Notes: generated by a model from the sequence alone, not told the origin. Shown: positions 25,596-34,696, numbered from the stretch's first letter. The stretch: 64,000 bases of DNA from JAKLQR01 sp963753165 (GCA_963753165.1 CAVWBP010000009.1:62001-126000); one strand, 5' to 3'. Made by a program: numbers and translations.

Positions 25596-26027
25596 ATGGG
25601 ATTATTCGACAAGATTTTGGGAGGCTCAAAGAAGGAATATCCGCCGCTTGACCCCGGCAGCCCTGAAGGACAATACGTCCGGCAGGTGATGGGCGAGCTC
25701 ACCAGTATCGCAAAAGAAGTGCCCGATCCGCTGGAAGTGGTGCCGGGAAAAGAGAAAACATTTGTGTTTATCGGAAAACCACCGAAAAATTTCGGTATTT
25801 TCTGGATACAGAATGGTCAGGTCCGGAACTTCCGGAAACTGGCAGATGAAAAAAATATCTCCCCCTCGCAGTTTCAGCTTGCTTCGGAGGAACTCAGGGA
25901 AGCGTACAAGAACAATGTGCCGGAAGAAAAATTTTCAGCGACTGTTGCCGACCGAAAGGTTACCGTGGTGCCGGGTGATTCCCTGAGGAGAGAGGTCAGC
26001 CGTATCGTTGAGAAGCTCCAGGGGTAG
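25596..26027 (+). CDS. Conserved-looking cytoplasmic protein of unknown function
   Basis: 143 residues with no signal peptide or membrane segment. The start has a strong AAGGAGG. The N-terminus MGLFDKILGGSKKEYPPL resembles small soluble proteins of unknown role, and the C-terminus is helical and charged. TFVFIGKPPKNFGIFWIQNG may form a beta hairpin. I recognise no family or catalytic motif. It is followed by a likely terminator. Confidence 0.6.
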   Translation: MGLFDKILGGSKKEYPPLDPGSPEGQYVRQVMGELTSIAKEVPDPLEVVPGKEKTFVFIGKPPKNFGIFWIQNGQVRNFRKLADEKNISPSQFQLASEELREAYKNNVPEEKFSATVADRKVTVVPGDSLRREVSRIVEKLQG

Positions 26028-26088
26028 CCTGCAGGTAAGAAAATTTTATTTTCAGGTATAATAGAATAGCTTTTGGGGTTATAAGTTT

Positions 26089-26130
26089 AAAAACCCTCAG
26101 CTGCTTTGAAAGCCCTGAGGGTTTTGTTTT
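26089..26130 (+). terminator. Rho-independent-type terminator
   Basis: Eleven-base arms (AAAACCCTCAG/CTGAGGGTTTT) are separated by a 14-base loop and followed by GTTTTTC. It lies about 60 bases after the hypothetical gene and before rpsU. It could also serve as an rpsU leader structure. Confidence 0.65.
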
Positions 26131-26223
26131 TCGGGGAAAAAGCAGAGAAAAGCCTGTCTTTCGGGATCGAAAGCACGGCTTTGAGAGTGAAAAGAATTCA
26201 AGGAAAGACTGGAGACCGCTGTT

Positions 26224-26433
26224 TTGGAAATCAAAGTCCATGGGAATGATATTGAAAGAGCACTGAAAGTCCTCAAGCGTGAACTGCAGAAGGAAGGTCT
26301 TTTTAAAGAAATCAAACAGAGAAGTTTTTATGAAAAGCCTTCTGAAAAGGAGAAACGGAAACAACGGGAAGCAAGAAAGAAAAGGCGAAAAGCCTTACGT
26401 TTCAAGAAACCTCTTCAGGCAGTGAAGAAATAA
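26224..26433 (+). CDS. rpsU: 30S ribosomal protein S21
   Basis: A 69-residue, very basic protein with the S21 pattern: IKVHGNDIERALKVLKRELQ, then FKEIKQRSFYEKPSEKEKRK and an Arg/Lys tail. S21 helps mRNA base-pair with 16S rRNA at initiation. Initiation at TTG 26224 is supported by GGAG ten bases upstream; no ATG would keep the conserved N-terminus. It is monocistronic here, not in the usual rpsU-dnaG-rpoD setting. Confidence 0.9.
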   Translation: MEIKVHGNDIERALKVLKRELQKEGLFKEIKQRSFYEKPSEKEKRKQREARKKRRKALRFKKPLQAVKK

Positions 26434-26525
26434 AAAATCAATTTTCTTTGTTCTTGCCCGCTTTACAGAATGCATAATTTTTGTGAGTACTCGCAGATAC
26501 AACCCCGAAAATCTTCGGGATCGTT

Positions 26526-27230
26526 TTATTCTGCGTTCTTCTCCGGATTATAGTATTTCGCCAGCTTTTCAGGGTCCCATCCTAACAGGTAGAGTGTCAT
26601 GAGTGTCCAGTTCCGCAGAGTACAGGAAAGCACCCCTTCCCGTTCCCATCGCCGAGGAGAGGTCAGGACTTTTTCAGGGATAATCCGGACCGTATAGCCG
26701 GTTCTTTTCATCCGTCTCATGAGCTCGACGTCTTCCATGATCGGAATTTCGCGATATCCGCCCAGTTTCTTAAAAACTTCTCTCCTCATGAATATCGTCT
26801 GATCACCGTATGGTATATTCGTAATTCTCGATCTGAGGAATACCATTCGCTCTATCAGGCGGAAAACAGGCCGGTCGGACTTGATGCCGAGGTCAAAGGC
26901 GCCCCCTCCGCACACTGGTTCATCCAGTACAGCAGAGATGAGCCCCAGGGCATCAGCGGGCAGTTCTGTATCCGCATGAAGAAACAGGAAAACGTCTCCT
27001 CCGGCAACGGAAGCGCCTTTATTCATCTGCGTTCCCCGGCCTTTCGGAGAGACCACCTTTTTTACCTGTTTCTCCTGAATGCACTTGAGCGTAGTTGCCT
27101 CTGCATCACCGTCGACCACTATTATTTCAGCATCATACCGCAGGGATATCTCTTGCAGATGCCGGATCGTATTGTTTATCAGCGATGCCTCTTTCAGTAC
27201 AGGGATGATAAACGAAAAGGAATGCTTCAT
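26526..27230 (-). CDS. Family 2 glycosyltransferase, TIGR04283-type (rSAM/selenodomain-associated)
   Basis: A 234-residue GT-A glycosyltransferase. FSFIIPVLKEASLINNTI opens the nucleotide-sugar fold, VVDGDAEATT and FLHADTELP provide the D-x-D-type metal site, and the late FMRREVFKKLGGYREIPIMEDVEL is typical of the TIGR04283 subfamily. That subfamily was named for its linkage to radical-SAM and selenodomain genes, and related proteins act in arsenosugar synthesis. It overlaps the next transferase gene (27227-27904) by four bases, so they are one operon. Confidence 0.82.
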   Translation of the reverse strand: MKHSFSFIIPVLKEASLINNTIRHLQEISLRYDAEIIVVDGDAEATTLKCIQEKQVKKVVSPKGRGTQMNKGASVAGGDVFLFLHADTELPADALGLISAVLDEPVCGGGAFDLGIKSDRPVFRLIERMVFLRSRITNIPYGDQTIFMRREVFKKLGGYREIPIMEDVELMRRMKRTGYTVRIIPEKVLTSPRRWEREGVLSCTLRNWTLMTLYLLGWDPEKLAKYYNPEKNAE

Positions 27231-27904
27231 CTGATAAGATCAAGGTTTCGGGAGAGATAAGTCATGGTTCTCGATCCTGCAAAAGGGGTATTGATATTTC
27301 GCTCATAGAGTGCTTTCAGGTCTGCAAGCCTGTCCACATCCTGCCATAGGGGGAGGATGTGGACGTTATATTGGCTGTCTGTGAATATCTCCATGGTTTT
27401 TGCGAAGACCCTTTCCGTACTCCAATCTATCCCTTCAAATATCTCCGGGAAAAAGGTTTCCTTCCTGAAGCCGATGAGATAATATCCTCCGTCATGCGAG
27501 GGACCAATGACCGCATCATGCCGGGCGAATGCATACGCACTCTCTCTCAGCAGAGCATGCGGGAGATCAGGGATATCGCTCCCTATCAGCATCGCTTCAG
27601 AGCAACCCTGTCCGAAGACCTCCTCCATCGCGTTCCTCATCTTTTCGCCGAGATCTCTTCCATGCTGAGGCATATAAGAATGCCCTCTGCCGAGCCAGTC
27701 TTTCATTCCCTCTCCGGCTTCAGGGGGAGAATAACAGATTTTCAGAACACACTTGCCCCGGCTGACTGTTTTCAGGAGATCGAGCACAAAATATTTGTAG
27801 AGAATCCAGACATTTTCTTCGCCGATATCCTCTGCAAGGCGGGTCTTCACCAAGCCTCTTTCAGGGAACCTGACGAAAAGGATAATGCTCTGTTCAGGGG
27901 ACAT
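27227..27904 (-). CDS. TIGR04282-type transferase (arsenosugar/selenodomain-associated)
   Basis: About 225 residues of a nucleotidyltransferase-like fold (DUF2064). ILFVRFPERGLVKTRLAEDI near the start is its loop. IGSDIPDLP and IGPSHDGGYYLIGF follow and are family signatures. I place the start at 27904 (MSPEQSIILF); the frame remains open further upstream but runs through the DUF3047 gene. It overlaps that gene by 11 bases and the TIGR04283 gene by four, so the three are translationally coupled. It probably acts in sequence with the neighbouring glycosyltransferase on a common product. Confidence 0.83.
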   Translation of the reverse strand: MSPEQSIILFVRFPERGLVKTRLAEDIGEENVWILYKYFVLDLLKTVSRGKCVLKICYSPPEAGEGMKDWLGRGHSYMPQHGRDLGEKMRNAMEEVFGQGCSEAMLIGSDIPDLPHALLRESAYAFARHDAVIGPSHDGGYYLIGFRKETFFPEIFEGIDWSTERVFAKTMEIFTDSQYNVHILPLWQDVDRLADLKALYERNINTPFAGSRTMTYLSRNLDLIR

Positions 27905-28640
27905 CGCGGGATACCTCGATGAAATCCACAGAGGAAGCTGTTTCGCCTCCTGTGTTATCGGAATCTGCCATAAGTGCGATCCCCGCGGTCTGAGGCGGGT
28001 CCTTGCCGAATACCCTGCGGTAATCCTCAAGGATGTTTCTCTCTTCAACCATCCACCTGCCCAATGAACTTTTGCCATTGCGGAGCACAATTATTTTGGC
28101 CTTGTCGGTATATGGACTGTCATACATGGTTGCGGCAGTTTCTGCGTATGACCATACGTAACTCAGTGTGCTATGAGGCGGATATTCACCATAGAGTTTT
28201 TTTGCAATACCATACTGGATCTTTTCAAAGAAGGTTGCCTTTTCAGGATCATACCGGAACATGAAATAGACACGGATCGGGTAATCGTCGCCTGATTTCT
28301 TCTGCGGATCGCCCTTCAGGGAGAGGGTATCCACTCTCCACCGCCAGCCTGCTTTCGGATATTCGTACACACTAAACTCATCCTTATAGAGCAGTGCGGA
28401 TGCAGAGGCTTTGCTCTCGGCACTGAGATACTGTTCCCCGCCGTCTGATTTTACCGCGTAGGTTGCATGAAGCTTTATTTTTGGAAAATAGAGGGGTCTC
28501 CAGCGGTCAATCGAGAGAAACTCTTCACGGAACAGGATCTGCTTTTCCACGGTATGAACCGGCAGGGCAGAACACAGAATAAGGAGAAACAATATTGCAG
28601 AGAGTCTAGTCCATTGAGGCGCCATAGGGTATCCTGGCAA
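27894..28640 (-). CDS. DUF3047 secreted protein
   Basis: A 248-residue exported protein. The N-terminal hydrophobic segment (SAILFLLILCSALPVHT) is a signal peptide. The mature part has FLSIDRWRPLYFPKIKLHATY, WRWRVDTL and LSYVWSYAETAATMYDSPYTDKAKIIVLRNG, the pattern of DUF3047, whose function is unknown. A second ATG five codons in (MAPQW) may be the true start. It heads the operon with the two transferases and shares an 11-base overlap with the first of them. Confidence 0.75.
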   Translation of the reverse strand: MPGYPMAPQWTRLSAILFLLILCSALPVHTVEKQILFREEFLSIDRWRPLYFPKIKLHATYAVKSDGGEQYLSAESKASASALLYKDEFSVYEYPKAGWRWRVDTLSLKGDPQKKSGDDYPIRVYFMFRYDPEKATFFEKIQYGIAKKLYGEYPPHSTLSYVWSYAETAATMYDSPYTDKAKIIVLRNGKSSLGRWMVEERNILEDYRRVFGKDPPQTAGIALMADSDNTGGETASSVDFIEVSRDVP

Positions 28641-28666
28641 TTAAAGGTTTCACCATACAAGCGCAT

Positions 28667-30772
28667 TCAAGTTTCATTTTTTATGAACCTGAGAAATGCC
28701 CCGGCAGCCTGCGGATCGAACTGCGTACCGCTGCACCGCGTTATTTCGGATATGGCGTATTCGCGGGAAGGCGCAGGTCTGTATGGCCGGTCTGATGTCA
28801 TCGAGTCGAATGAATCTGCAATTGCGATAATTCGCGAGAAGAGCGGGATATCTTCGCGCTTAAGGCCGTCGGGATATCCGTCCCCGTCAATCCGTTCGTG
28901 ATGGTGCCTGATTACCGGCAATATATGCTTCAGTTGTTGAACAGGCCTGAGAATTTCTTCCCCTTTTGCCGGATGCTGTTTGATCATAACAAATTCCTCG
29001 GGTGAAAGCTTGCCCGGCTTATCAAGGACTGCATCATATGTTCCTATTTTCCCGATATCATGGAGGAGCGCGGCGATTCTGAGGGTTTCGATATCCCGTT
29101 CTCCGATACCCAGATCTTTCGCTATTGCAACAGCATAATGGGTAACCCTTTCCGAGTGGCCCTTTGTCCAGGGACTCTTCGCGTCTATTGCATTCACAAA
29201 GGAATGGATGATCCCGTGGTACAGGTCCTGGAGTTCCTTGTAGGAGGAATCGATCTCTGTGAGCATATTGAGGAACGCGTCGCGGCTTTCGATGAGTTTC
29301 TGTTCCTTGTCCCTGCTCTCAGTGATATCAATAAGCAAAAGAATGTAATTCTTCAGGATAGTGTGTTCATGATATACCGGGGTAACGCTCCCGGCAAATG
29401 ACCTCTTCTGGTCAGGCAGGAAATACTCGAATGTTTCAGAATTCAGGACCTGGTGTTCTTGAAACACCTTCCATCCTTCAGACGCTGTTTTTTCATCATA
29501 TGCAAGCTCAACAAAACTTTTCCCTATTATGTCCAGGTAACGCATATTGAATAACTTCGCAACATATTCGTTTGCCCTGAGAATATTAAATTTGGGATCA
29601 AGGAGCAGAACGCCATAGGGCATTGCATCGAACGTCTCCCTCCATTCTTCCGCAGCATTCCTGAGTTTTGCTTCATAGGATTTCCTCTCGGTAATGTCCC
29701 GCACGGTCGTCCGGCTTTTGATGAAAGTTCCCCGCCGGTCATATATCGCCGTTGCATTCACAAGAACGGGGATGTATACTCCGTCTTTTTTCCTGAACTC
29801 ATATTCTATATTTTCATATGACCCTTGCTGTTTGAGATCCCCGAATATTCTGGAGAATACCTCTGCATTCTCCCCGGCAAGGAATTCGGTGATATGTCTT
29901 CCGATAACCTCATCCCGTGTATAACCGAACATCCGGAGCCATGTCTCGTTCACGTCGAGAATTCTCCCGTCGGCATCGAGCGAGTGGTATCCGTCAGGCG
30001 CCTTTTCATAGAGATCGCGGTACTTTTTTTCACTGTCCTCAAGCGCTTGTTCCGTCATTCTCTGCTTCGTGATATCTTCGTACATCACCACAATCCCCTT
30101 CTCCTCTAATCTTTCTCCTATCACTGATGCGCTTACCTTGCAGATTATGTCCGAGGCGTCTTTTCTCCGGCATGGGTATACTTCACTATGCGTCCGCTGT
30201 CTTTCCATCAGGGGATAGAACCGCCTTCCTATCTCTTCATACTCTTCGTCTGTCCGGTAAAGGACCCTTGTGTTCTGTCCGATCAGTTCTTCAGGCGCCC
30301 ATCCGAAGACGGTCTCCACCGCATCATTCGCGAAAAATATTGTCCGTTTCTTCAATCCGATCACCGCATGGGGAATTGTACTGAGGATGGATGACTCCAG
30401 GGTTTCCAGTTTTCGTATCTCCTCCTCCGCCCGTATCCGTTCGGTTATTGTTCTATCGATATTCCTGATCATCTCGTTGGTGATATTCTTCAGGGCCCCG
30501 AGCATTTCTATCTGGGAACCTCCGGTGACCTGCGCGCTGAAGTCCCCCTGCGATACCCTGTGGAGGACATCAAAATGTTCTGCGAGGGTCACGGCAAACT
30601 CATGAGATTGATCAACGATTTCGCCAATATCACTCGCTGTCAGGTTCACTAAATGTTTCAGTTTCGAGATCAATTCAATCTCTGAGTCCTCCGGTATCCG
30701 GACTGTCGGATCTCCTGAGGCTATTTTCTTCAATGCCTCAAAAACTTCGCAAAGGCTTATGGCGAGTTCCAT
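28667..30772 (-). CDS. HAMP/PAS sensor with HD-GYP output (c-di-GMP phosphodiesterase)
   Basis: A 701-residue cytoplasmic sensor. Two HAMP-like repeats (FEALKKIASGDPTVRIPEDSE and FDVLHRVSQGDFSAQV) are followed by three PAS domains and an HD-GYP domain. ALLHDIGKIG carries the HD pair, and HHERIDGDGYPDGL is the GYP motif (about residues 590-640). HD-GYP proteins hydrolyse cyclic di-GMP. The upstream Cys-rich gene (30738-31094) overlaps by 35 bases, and the two frames join if one base is removed near 30772, so they may be one protein. It ends the signalling island. Confidence 0.85.
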   Translation of the reverse strand: MELAISLCEVFEALKKIASGDPTVRIPEDSEIELISKLKHLVNLTASDIGEIVDQSHEFAVTLAEHFDVLHRVSQGDFSAQVTGGSQIEMLGALKNITNEMIRNIDRTITERIRAEEEIRKLETLESSILSTIPHAVIGLKKRTIFFANDAVETVFGWAPEELIGQNTRVLYRTDEEYEEIGRRFYPLMERQRTHSEVYPCRRKDASDIICKVSASVIGERLEEKGIVVMYEDITKQRMTEQALEDSEKKYRDLYEKAPDGYHSLDADGRILDVNETWLRMFGYTRDEVIGRHITEFLAGENAEVFSRIFGDLKQQGSYENIEYEFRKKDGVYIPVLVNATAIYDRRGTFIKSRTTVRDITERKSYEAKLRNAAEEWRETFDAMPYGVLLLDPKFNILRANEYVAKLFNMRYLDIIGKSFVELAYDEKTASEGWKVFQEHQVLNSETFEYFLPDQKRSFAGSVTPVYHEHTILKNYILLLIDITESRDKEQKLIESRDAFLNMLTEIDSSYKELQDLYHGIIHSFVNAIDAKSPWTKGHSERVTHYAVAIAKDLGIGERDIETLRIAALLHDIGKIGTYDAVLDKPGKLSPEEFVMIKQHPAKGEEILRPVQQLKHILPVIRHHHERIDGDGYPDGLKREDIPLFSRIIAIADSFDSMTSDRPYRPAPSREYAISEITRCSGTQFDPQAAGAFLRFIKNET

Positions 30773-31094
30773 GCTCAGACTGCTTCATCTCTTTCTCATT
30801 CTTCTCGAAGAGCCGTTTGTTTTCCCTGAACTGGTCGCGAATAACGCTGCAGGTTGTCTTCATTGCCGCTGCGTCGAGGTTCCTTTCATAGACCGTGCAA
30901 TCGAGGCACATCTCCATCTTTTCGAGAAATTTACCCTGAATTTCCCCCCTGCAACAGGTCCCCGAGATGAGCCAGCACCTGAGATTTCTTGATTTATAGG
31001 CAGGACAGGTTTCTTCACCGCAACGAAATACTTCCCAGCATTTGGTCTTCGTTTTCTTTTTTATGTCTTTTTTTACAATATTCTTTTTCATCAT
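30738..31094 (-). CDS. Cys-rich domain protein, probable N-terminus of the HD-GYP sensor
   Basis: 118 residues. The core CWEVFRCGEETCPAY...RCW...GTCCRG...KMEMCLDCTVY has nine or more cysteines in the spacing seen at the N-terminus of many environmental PAS/HAMP sensors, and it probably binds a metal or iron-sulfur centre. A charged helix follows (RDQFRENKRLFEKNEKEMKQ) and leads straight into the HAMP segment of the next gene. The C-terminal tail GTRHKPLRSF after that looks like out-of-frame sequence. A single-base error is the simplest explanation. Confidence 0.7.
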   Translation of the reverse strand: MMKKNIVKKDIKKKTKTKCWEVFRCGEETCPAYKSRNLRCWLISGTCCRGEIQGKFLEKMEMCLDCTVYERNLDAAAMKTTCSVIRDQFRENKRLFEKNEKEMKQSEHGTRHKPLRSF

Positions 31095-31114
31095 GGTGTC
31101 TTCTGTGGCACTTC

Positions 31115-31522
31115 TCAGGGGTTGCCCTTGCCTGAAAGAAGTGTCTTCAGCACCGGAATCAATTCTGCATACATCTTGTGTTTTGGAATATATACGCTTG
31201 CCCCGGCTGATTCAGCAGACGACCGGTATTCCTCTGCATCGTACATAGAGAGCATAACCACCTTTGTTTCCGGATATTTCTTCTTTATCCGCTTTGTCGT
31301 TTCGATCCCGTCTGTTTCGGGCAGCTTGATATCCATGAGCACGACGTCCGGCAACCGCTTACTCATTATTGCAAGGGCCTCTTCTGAGTTCCTTCCTTCC
31401 AGAAATTCACTTTCAGGAAAAACTGTCGTCAACCATTTCCGGAGAGAATCCCGAAGGGCTTCATGATCTTCTATGATAAGGATTACCGGCCTGCTTTTCT
31501 GCACATTCTGATTCTCATTCAT
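31115..31522 (-). CDS. Receiver-only response regulator, NarL-type
   Basis: A 135-residue REC protein. IIEDHEALRDSLRKWL, the phospho-Asp in VVLMDIKLPETDG (about residue 60), the Ser of MLSMYDAEE and the Lys of IPKHK are present. The sequence matches the receiver of NarL/FixJ-type regulators, but no DNA-binding helix-turn-helix follows, so it ends as a single-domain receiver. It lies 62 bases after the NarX-like kinase gene on the same strand and is its likely partner. Confidence 0.82.
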   Translation of the reverse strand: MNENQNVQKSRPVILIIEDHEALRDSLRKWLTTVFPESEFLEGRNSEEALAIMSKRLPDVVLMDIKLPETDGIETTKRIKKKYPETKVVMLSMYDAEEYRSSAESAGASVYIPKHKMYAELIPVLKTLLSGKGNP

Positions 31523-31584
31523 TCTGTGTCCTCTGCTTCCCGGGACTGAGTAACCCGTAAAAGTCTTTAACCATACTTATGCAG

Positions 31585-32235
31585 CTATCTCTTCACTTTA
31601 ATAATAACCCTTGTGCCTTTTTCGGGATCGGTTTCCACCCGAAGGGTTCCACCGATAGCCTCAGCCCGTTCCCGCATCGAAATGATCCCCCATCCCGGCT
31701 GTTCCGGAGACAGATATATGCGTTCGGGGTCAAATCCCCTGCCGTCGTCTGCCACAGTAAGCCCTATCTGTCTGTTTATTTCTGTAAGGGTTATGGCAAC
31801 TTTTTTCGCACCGGCGTGTTTTGCCACGTTATTGAGCGCCTCCTGTACGATACGGAAGAGAGTTGTCTCCACGTTCTGGTTGAGGCGGGGATCGAGTTCT
31901 TCACCTTGAACCGTTACGGAAATTCCGGTGCGTGTCGCAAACTGTCCTCCGTACCATCGGATGACGGCCATCAGTCCGTAATCGTCCATGAGAGAAGGTC
32001 TGAGATCTGACATCAGGTTCCGTATCCTCTCCGTAGTCTGCCCAAGAAGCATAAGCGAATCTTCAAGTCTCGGCCGAATGATATCAATTTCCTTTCCGGA
32101 CATCTCTGTGAGTATGATGTTCAGGTTGATGCCCAAAGCGGTAAGATTCTGTCCGACCTGATCATGGAGTTCGCGAACCAGTTCTTTCCTCTCTTTCTCT
32201 TCCACCTCGTTCAGCTGTGCAGCGAGTGCGCGCAC
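31585..32235 (-). CDS. NarX-type histidine kinase (HisKA_3 + HATPase), probably the end of the gene at 32240-33394
   Basis: 216 residues. EEKERKELVRELHDQVGQNLT is the HisKA_3 dimer/phosphoacceptor box (His in ELHDQ). NNVAKHAGAKKVAI and DDGRGFDPER form the ATPase. The frame starts just after the stop of the REC-PAS-PAS gene, and removing one C near 32245 gives a continuous LKIGYEQVRALAAQLNEVEE. It is therefore probably the catalytic part of a split REC-PAS-PAS kinase and not an independent protein. Confidence 0.75.
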   Translation of the reverse strand: MRALAAQLNEVEEKERKELVRELHDQVGQNLTALGINLNIILTEMSGKEIDIIRPRLEDSLMLLGQTTERIRNLMSDLRPSLMDDYGLMAVIRWYGGQFATRTGISVTVQGEELDPRLNQNVETTLFRIVQEALNNVAKHAGAKKVAITLTEINRQIGLTVADDGRGFDPERIYLSPEQPGWGIISMRERAEAIGGTLRVETDPEKGTRVIIKVKR

Positions 32236-32239
32236 CTGT

Positions 32240-33394
32240 TCATAGGCCTATCTTCAAGTTCTTCTCGGCAGTCTTGAGATCGGTAATATCAAGCAATGAA
32301 GCAATGCTCTGCCTGGTGCCGGGGATTGTATCAACCGTGAGCAGGATGTTCTTCACGGTACCGGACCGGTCGAAAAAACGGAACTCATACCTGGACGGTG
32401 CGGCGGCAGGATTAATTCGCCTGAGCCTATGGTATTGTCTCATCATCTCCAGGTCCTCTGCTACGACATTTTCTGTCCAGCTTCTTTTGCCTTCTATTGC
32501 TTCTCTGGTATAGCCGGATAATTTTTCAAATTCGGTATTCGCAAGGGATATAGTCGTGTCTTCTTCGATGATGACCGTTGCGGTTCCTGTATTTTCAAAA
32601 ATAGTCCGGTACCTGTTTTCCGATTCCTGCAACGCCTGTTCAGTGAGCTTGCGGTCGGTGACATCCCTTCCGACCGATTGAATCTGAATAATCATCCCTT
32701 CGTCGTTGAACAGCGCCCTGTCAGTCCAGCCTTGCCACCGGATCCCTTCGTCCGGAGCTCTCACCCGATGTTCATAGCTTATTACAGGATTTTCGGGAGT
32801 AAGGGAACGGAATCTCCCGAATACTGCTGAACGGTCTTCCTCCTCGACCAGGGGCATGAAACTTCTGCCAAGCAGCTCCTCCGGTTTTTTATCGAAATAA
32901 CGGCAGTAGACCTCGTTTACAAAGGTTAAGGTCCCGTCCGGCAAAAAGCGGCAGATGAGCTCGGTCTGGTCTTCGACAATAGTGCGATATTTCTTTTCGG
33001 ACCGCCGGACCCTCCCAACTGCAATCGCCCGGTCAATGACCGGTTTCAGCAGCTTCCATTCCAGAGGTTTCAACAAGTAATCGAACGCACCGGATTTCAT
33101 TGCATCAACAGCAGTCTGGATCGACCCCTGGCCGGTTATGATAATGCCGATAAGCTGCGGGTCGAAAGAAAATGCAGCACGCAATACTTCGATACCGCTC
33201 ATGTCGGGCATCAAGAGGTCGGTGATGAGGAGGTCAAACGATCTCTTTTTCAAGAGTCCCAGGGCCACGCCGCCCGAGGTACATCTTTCCGTTTCATACC
33301 CGATCTCGGTAAAGAAATCTCTCAGCGCATCGAGAATCTCAACCTCGTCATCAACAATTAATATGCTCCCCTGAGGTGAACGGTTCACGGGCAT
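32240..33394 (-). CDS. REC-PAS-PAS sensor, probable N-terminal part of a NarX-type hybrid kinase
   Basis: 384 residues. The N-terminal receiver has ILIVDDEVEILDALRDFF and the phospho-Asp LLITDLLMPDMSG, with the K in LLKPLEWK. Two PAS domains follow, the second with YRTIFENTGTATVIIEE and ending DITDLKTAEKNLK. The second PAS is paralogous to one in the next upstream gene (33416-34696). The stop is immediately before the HisKA_3 gene and looks like a one-base frameshift. It is cytoplasmic. Confidence 0.8.
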   Translation of the reverse strand: MPVNRSPQGSILIVDDEVEILDALRDFFTEIGYETERCTSGGVALGLLKKRSFDLLITDLLMPDMSGIEVLRAAFSFDPQLIGIIITGQGSIQTAVDAMKSGAFDYLLKPLEWKLLKPVIDRAIAVGRVRRSEKKYRTIVEDQTELICRFLPDGTLTFVNEVYCRYFDKKPEELLGRSFMPLVEEEDRSAVFGRFRSLTPENPVISYEHRVRAPDEGIRWQGWTDRALFNDEGMIIQIQSVGRDVTDRKLTEQALQESENRYRTIFENTGTATVIIEEDTTISLANTEFEKLSGYTREAIEGKRSWTENVVAEDLEMMRQYHRLRRINPAAAPSRYEFRFFDRSGTVKNILLTVDTIPGTRQSIASLLDITDLKTAEKNLKIGL

Positions 33395-33415
33395 AGGGTA
33401 TCCGGAAGCCTTTTT

Positions 33416-34696
33416 TCAGCGCTCAAGTTTTGCACGAAGGTGTTCAATTTCCTCTTTCAATTCTATCATCCTGAGTTCCCTGCCGATAGCCATGTTATAA
33501 AATTCCTCAAGCTCCTGAATTCTGTCCTTCAATTCTGTTTCTACCCTTTTCCTTTCGGTTACATCACGGACAAAGGCCCACATAGCACTGGGCTTCCCTT
33601 CTTCATCCTTGAGCAGATAAGTCCTCAGTTCGACAGGGAAGACAGTGGTATCTTTCCGGATATATTCTTTTTCGTACACTTCGGAGTATCCTCTCTGCAC
33701 TACCTGGTTCTGTATGATCTTGTCTTCAGCCGCATGCCACAAATCCGGCGTTAAGTCGCTGTACATTTTTTGTCTCAGTTCTTCTTCAGTATATCCGAGC
33801 ATGCCCCTGAAGGTTGAATTCGATTCAATAATCCGTCCCTCCATATCAGCCATTATATAGCCGTCCCTGCTCCCCTCATACAATTCGCGATATCGTCTTT
33901 CGGAGTCCTGAAGCCCTTTTTCCGCTGCTTTTCTCTCGGTTATATCTAAAAGGGACGCTACTCGTTTTTTCGTTCCGGGAATGATTGCAACAGTGACAAA
34001 GATATTTCTTACCGTTCCCGCTCTGTCAATGAAATGAAATTCGTACTGTGCCGGTACCAGGGACGGATCTTTCCCCCTCAGGGCATGGTATTCTTGCATC
34101 TGTGCAAGATCTTCCCGCGCGATGAATTCTGTCCACTTTTTCCTGCCTTCGGTTTCTCCTTTGGAATAACCGGAAAGGGTTTCCCCTTCCCTGTTTATGA
34201 GCATAACCGTCATCGTTTCATCAAAAATTATCGTTGCAGTTCCCGTGTTTTCAAAAATCGCACGGTAGAGATTTTCAGACTGCCTGAGCGCCTCAAGCGC
34301 CAGCCGGCGTTCGTGGCGTATCTTCGCCTCACGCAATTCCCGTGTAACCGCGGGCACAAGTCTCGCGAGGTTCTGTTTCATGATACAGTCGTGCGCTCCG
34401 GCCCTCATGACCTTTACTGCTTCTTCCTCGCTGATGGCGCCGGTAACCAGGATAAACGGCAGGTCGAACCCTGTTTCCTGAAGGATCCTCAACGCATCGA
34501 ACCCGCTGAACCGGGGCATCGAAAAATCAGAGATTATAATATCCCATGCCTTCTGATGAAGCAGTTCTTTCATTGACTGGGCCGAATCGATGCGCTCGGA
34601 AAGCGGGCTGTACCCTCCCTGCTCTAATTCTCGGAGTATCAGCAAGGCATCGTCTTCGGAATCTTCAACAAGCAAAACTCTGATCGGGGTTTCCAT
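33416..34696 (-). CDS. REC-PAS-PAS protein without an output domain
   Basis: About 426 residues. Order: receiver (RVLLVEDSEDDALLILRELE, phospho-Asp in IIISDFSMPRFSG), PAS (YRAIFENTGTATIIFDE), PAS (YRELYEGSRDGYIMADMEG) and a C-terminal coiled coil (ELKEEIEHLRAKLER). No kinase, GGDEF or DNA-binding domain follows, and the frame ends normally. It probably passes signals between other proteins of the island by the coiled coil. ATG 34696 is chosen for the GGGAGG just upstream. Confidence 0.82.
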   Translation of the reverse strand: METPIRVLLVEDSEDDALLILRELEQGGYSPLSERIDSAQSMKELLHQKAWDIIISDFSMPRFSGFDALRILQETGFDLPFILVTGAISEEEAVKVMRAGAHDCIMKQNLARLVPAVTRELREAKIRHERRLALEALRQSENLYRAIFENTGTATIIFDETMTVMLINREGETLSGYSKGETEGRKKWTEFIAREDLAQMQEYHALRGKDPSLVPAQYEFHFIDRAGTVRNIFVTVAIIPGTKKRVASLLDITERKAAEKGLQDSERRYRELYEGSRDGYIMADMEGRIIESNSTFRGMLGYTEEELRQKMYSDLTPDLWHAAEDKIIQNQVVQRGYSEVYEKEYIRKDTTVFPVELRTYLLKDEEGKPSAMWAFVRDVTERKRVETELKDRIQELEEFYNMAIGRELRMIELKEEIEHLRAKLER

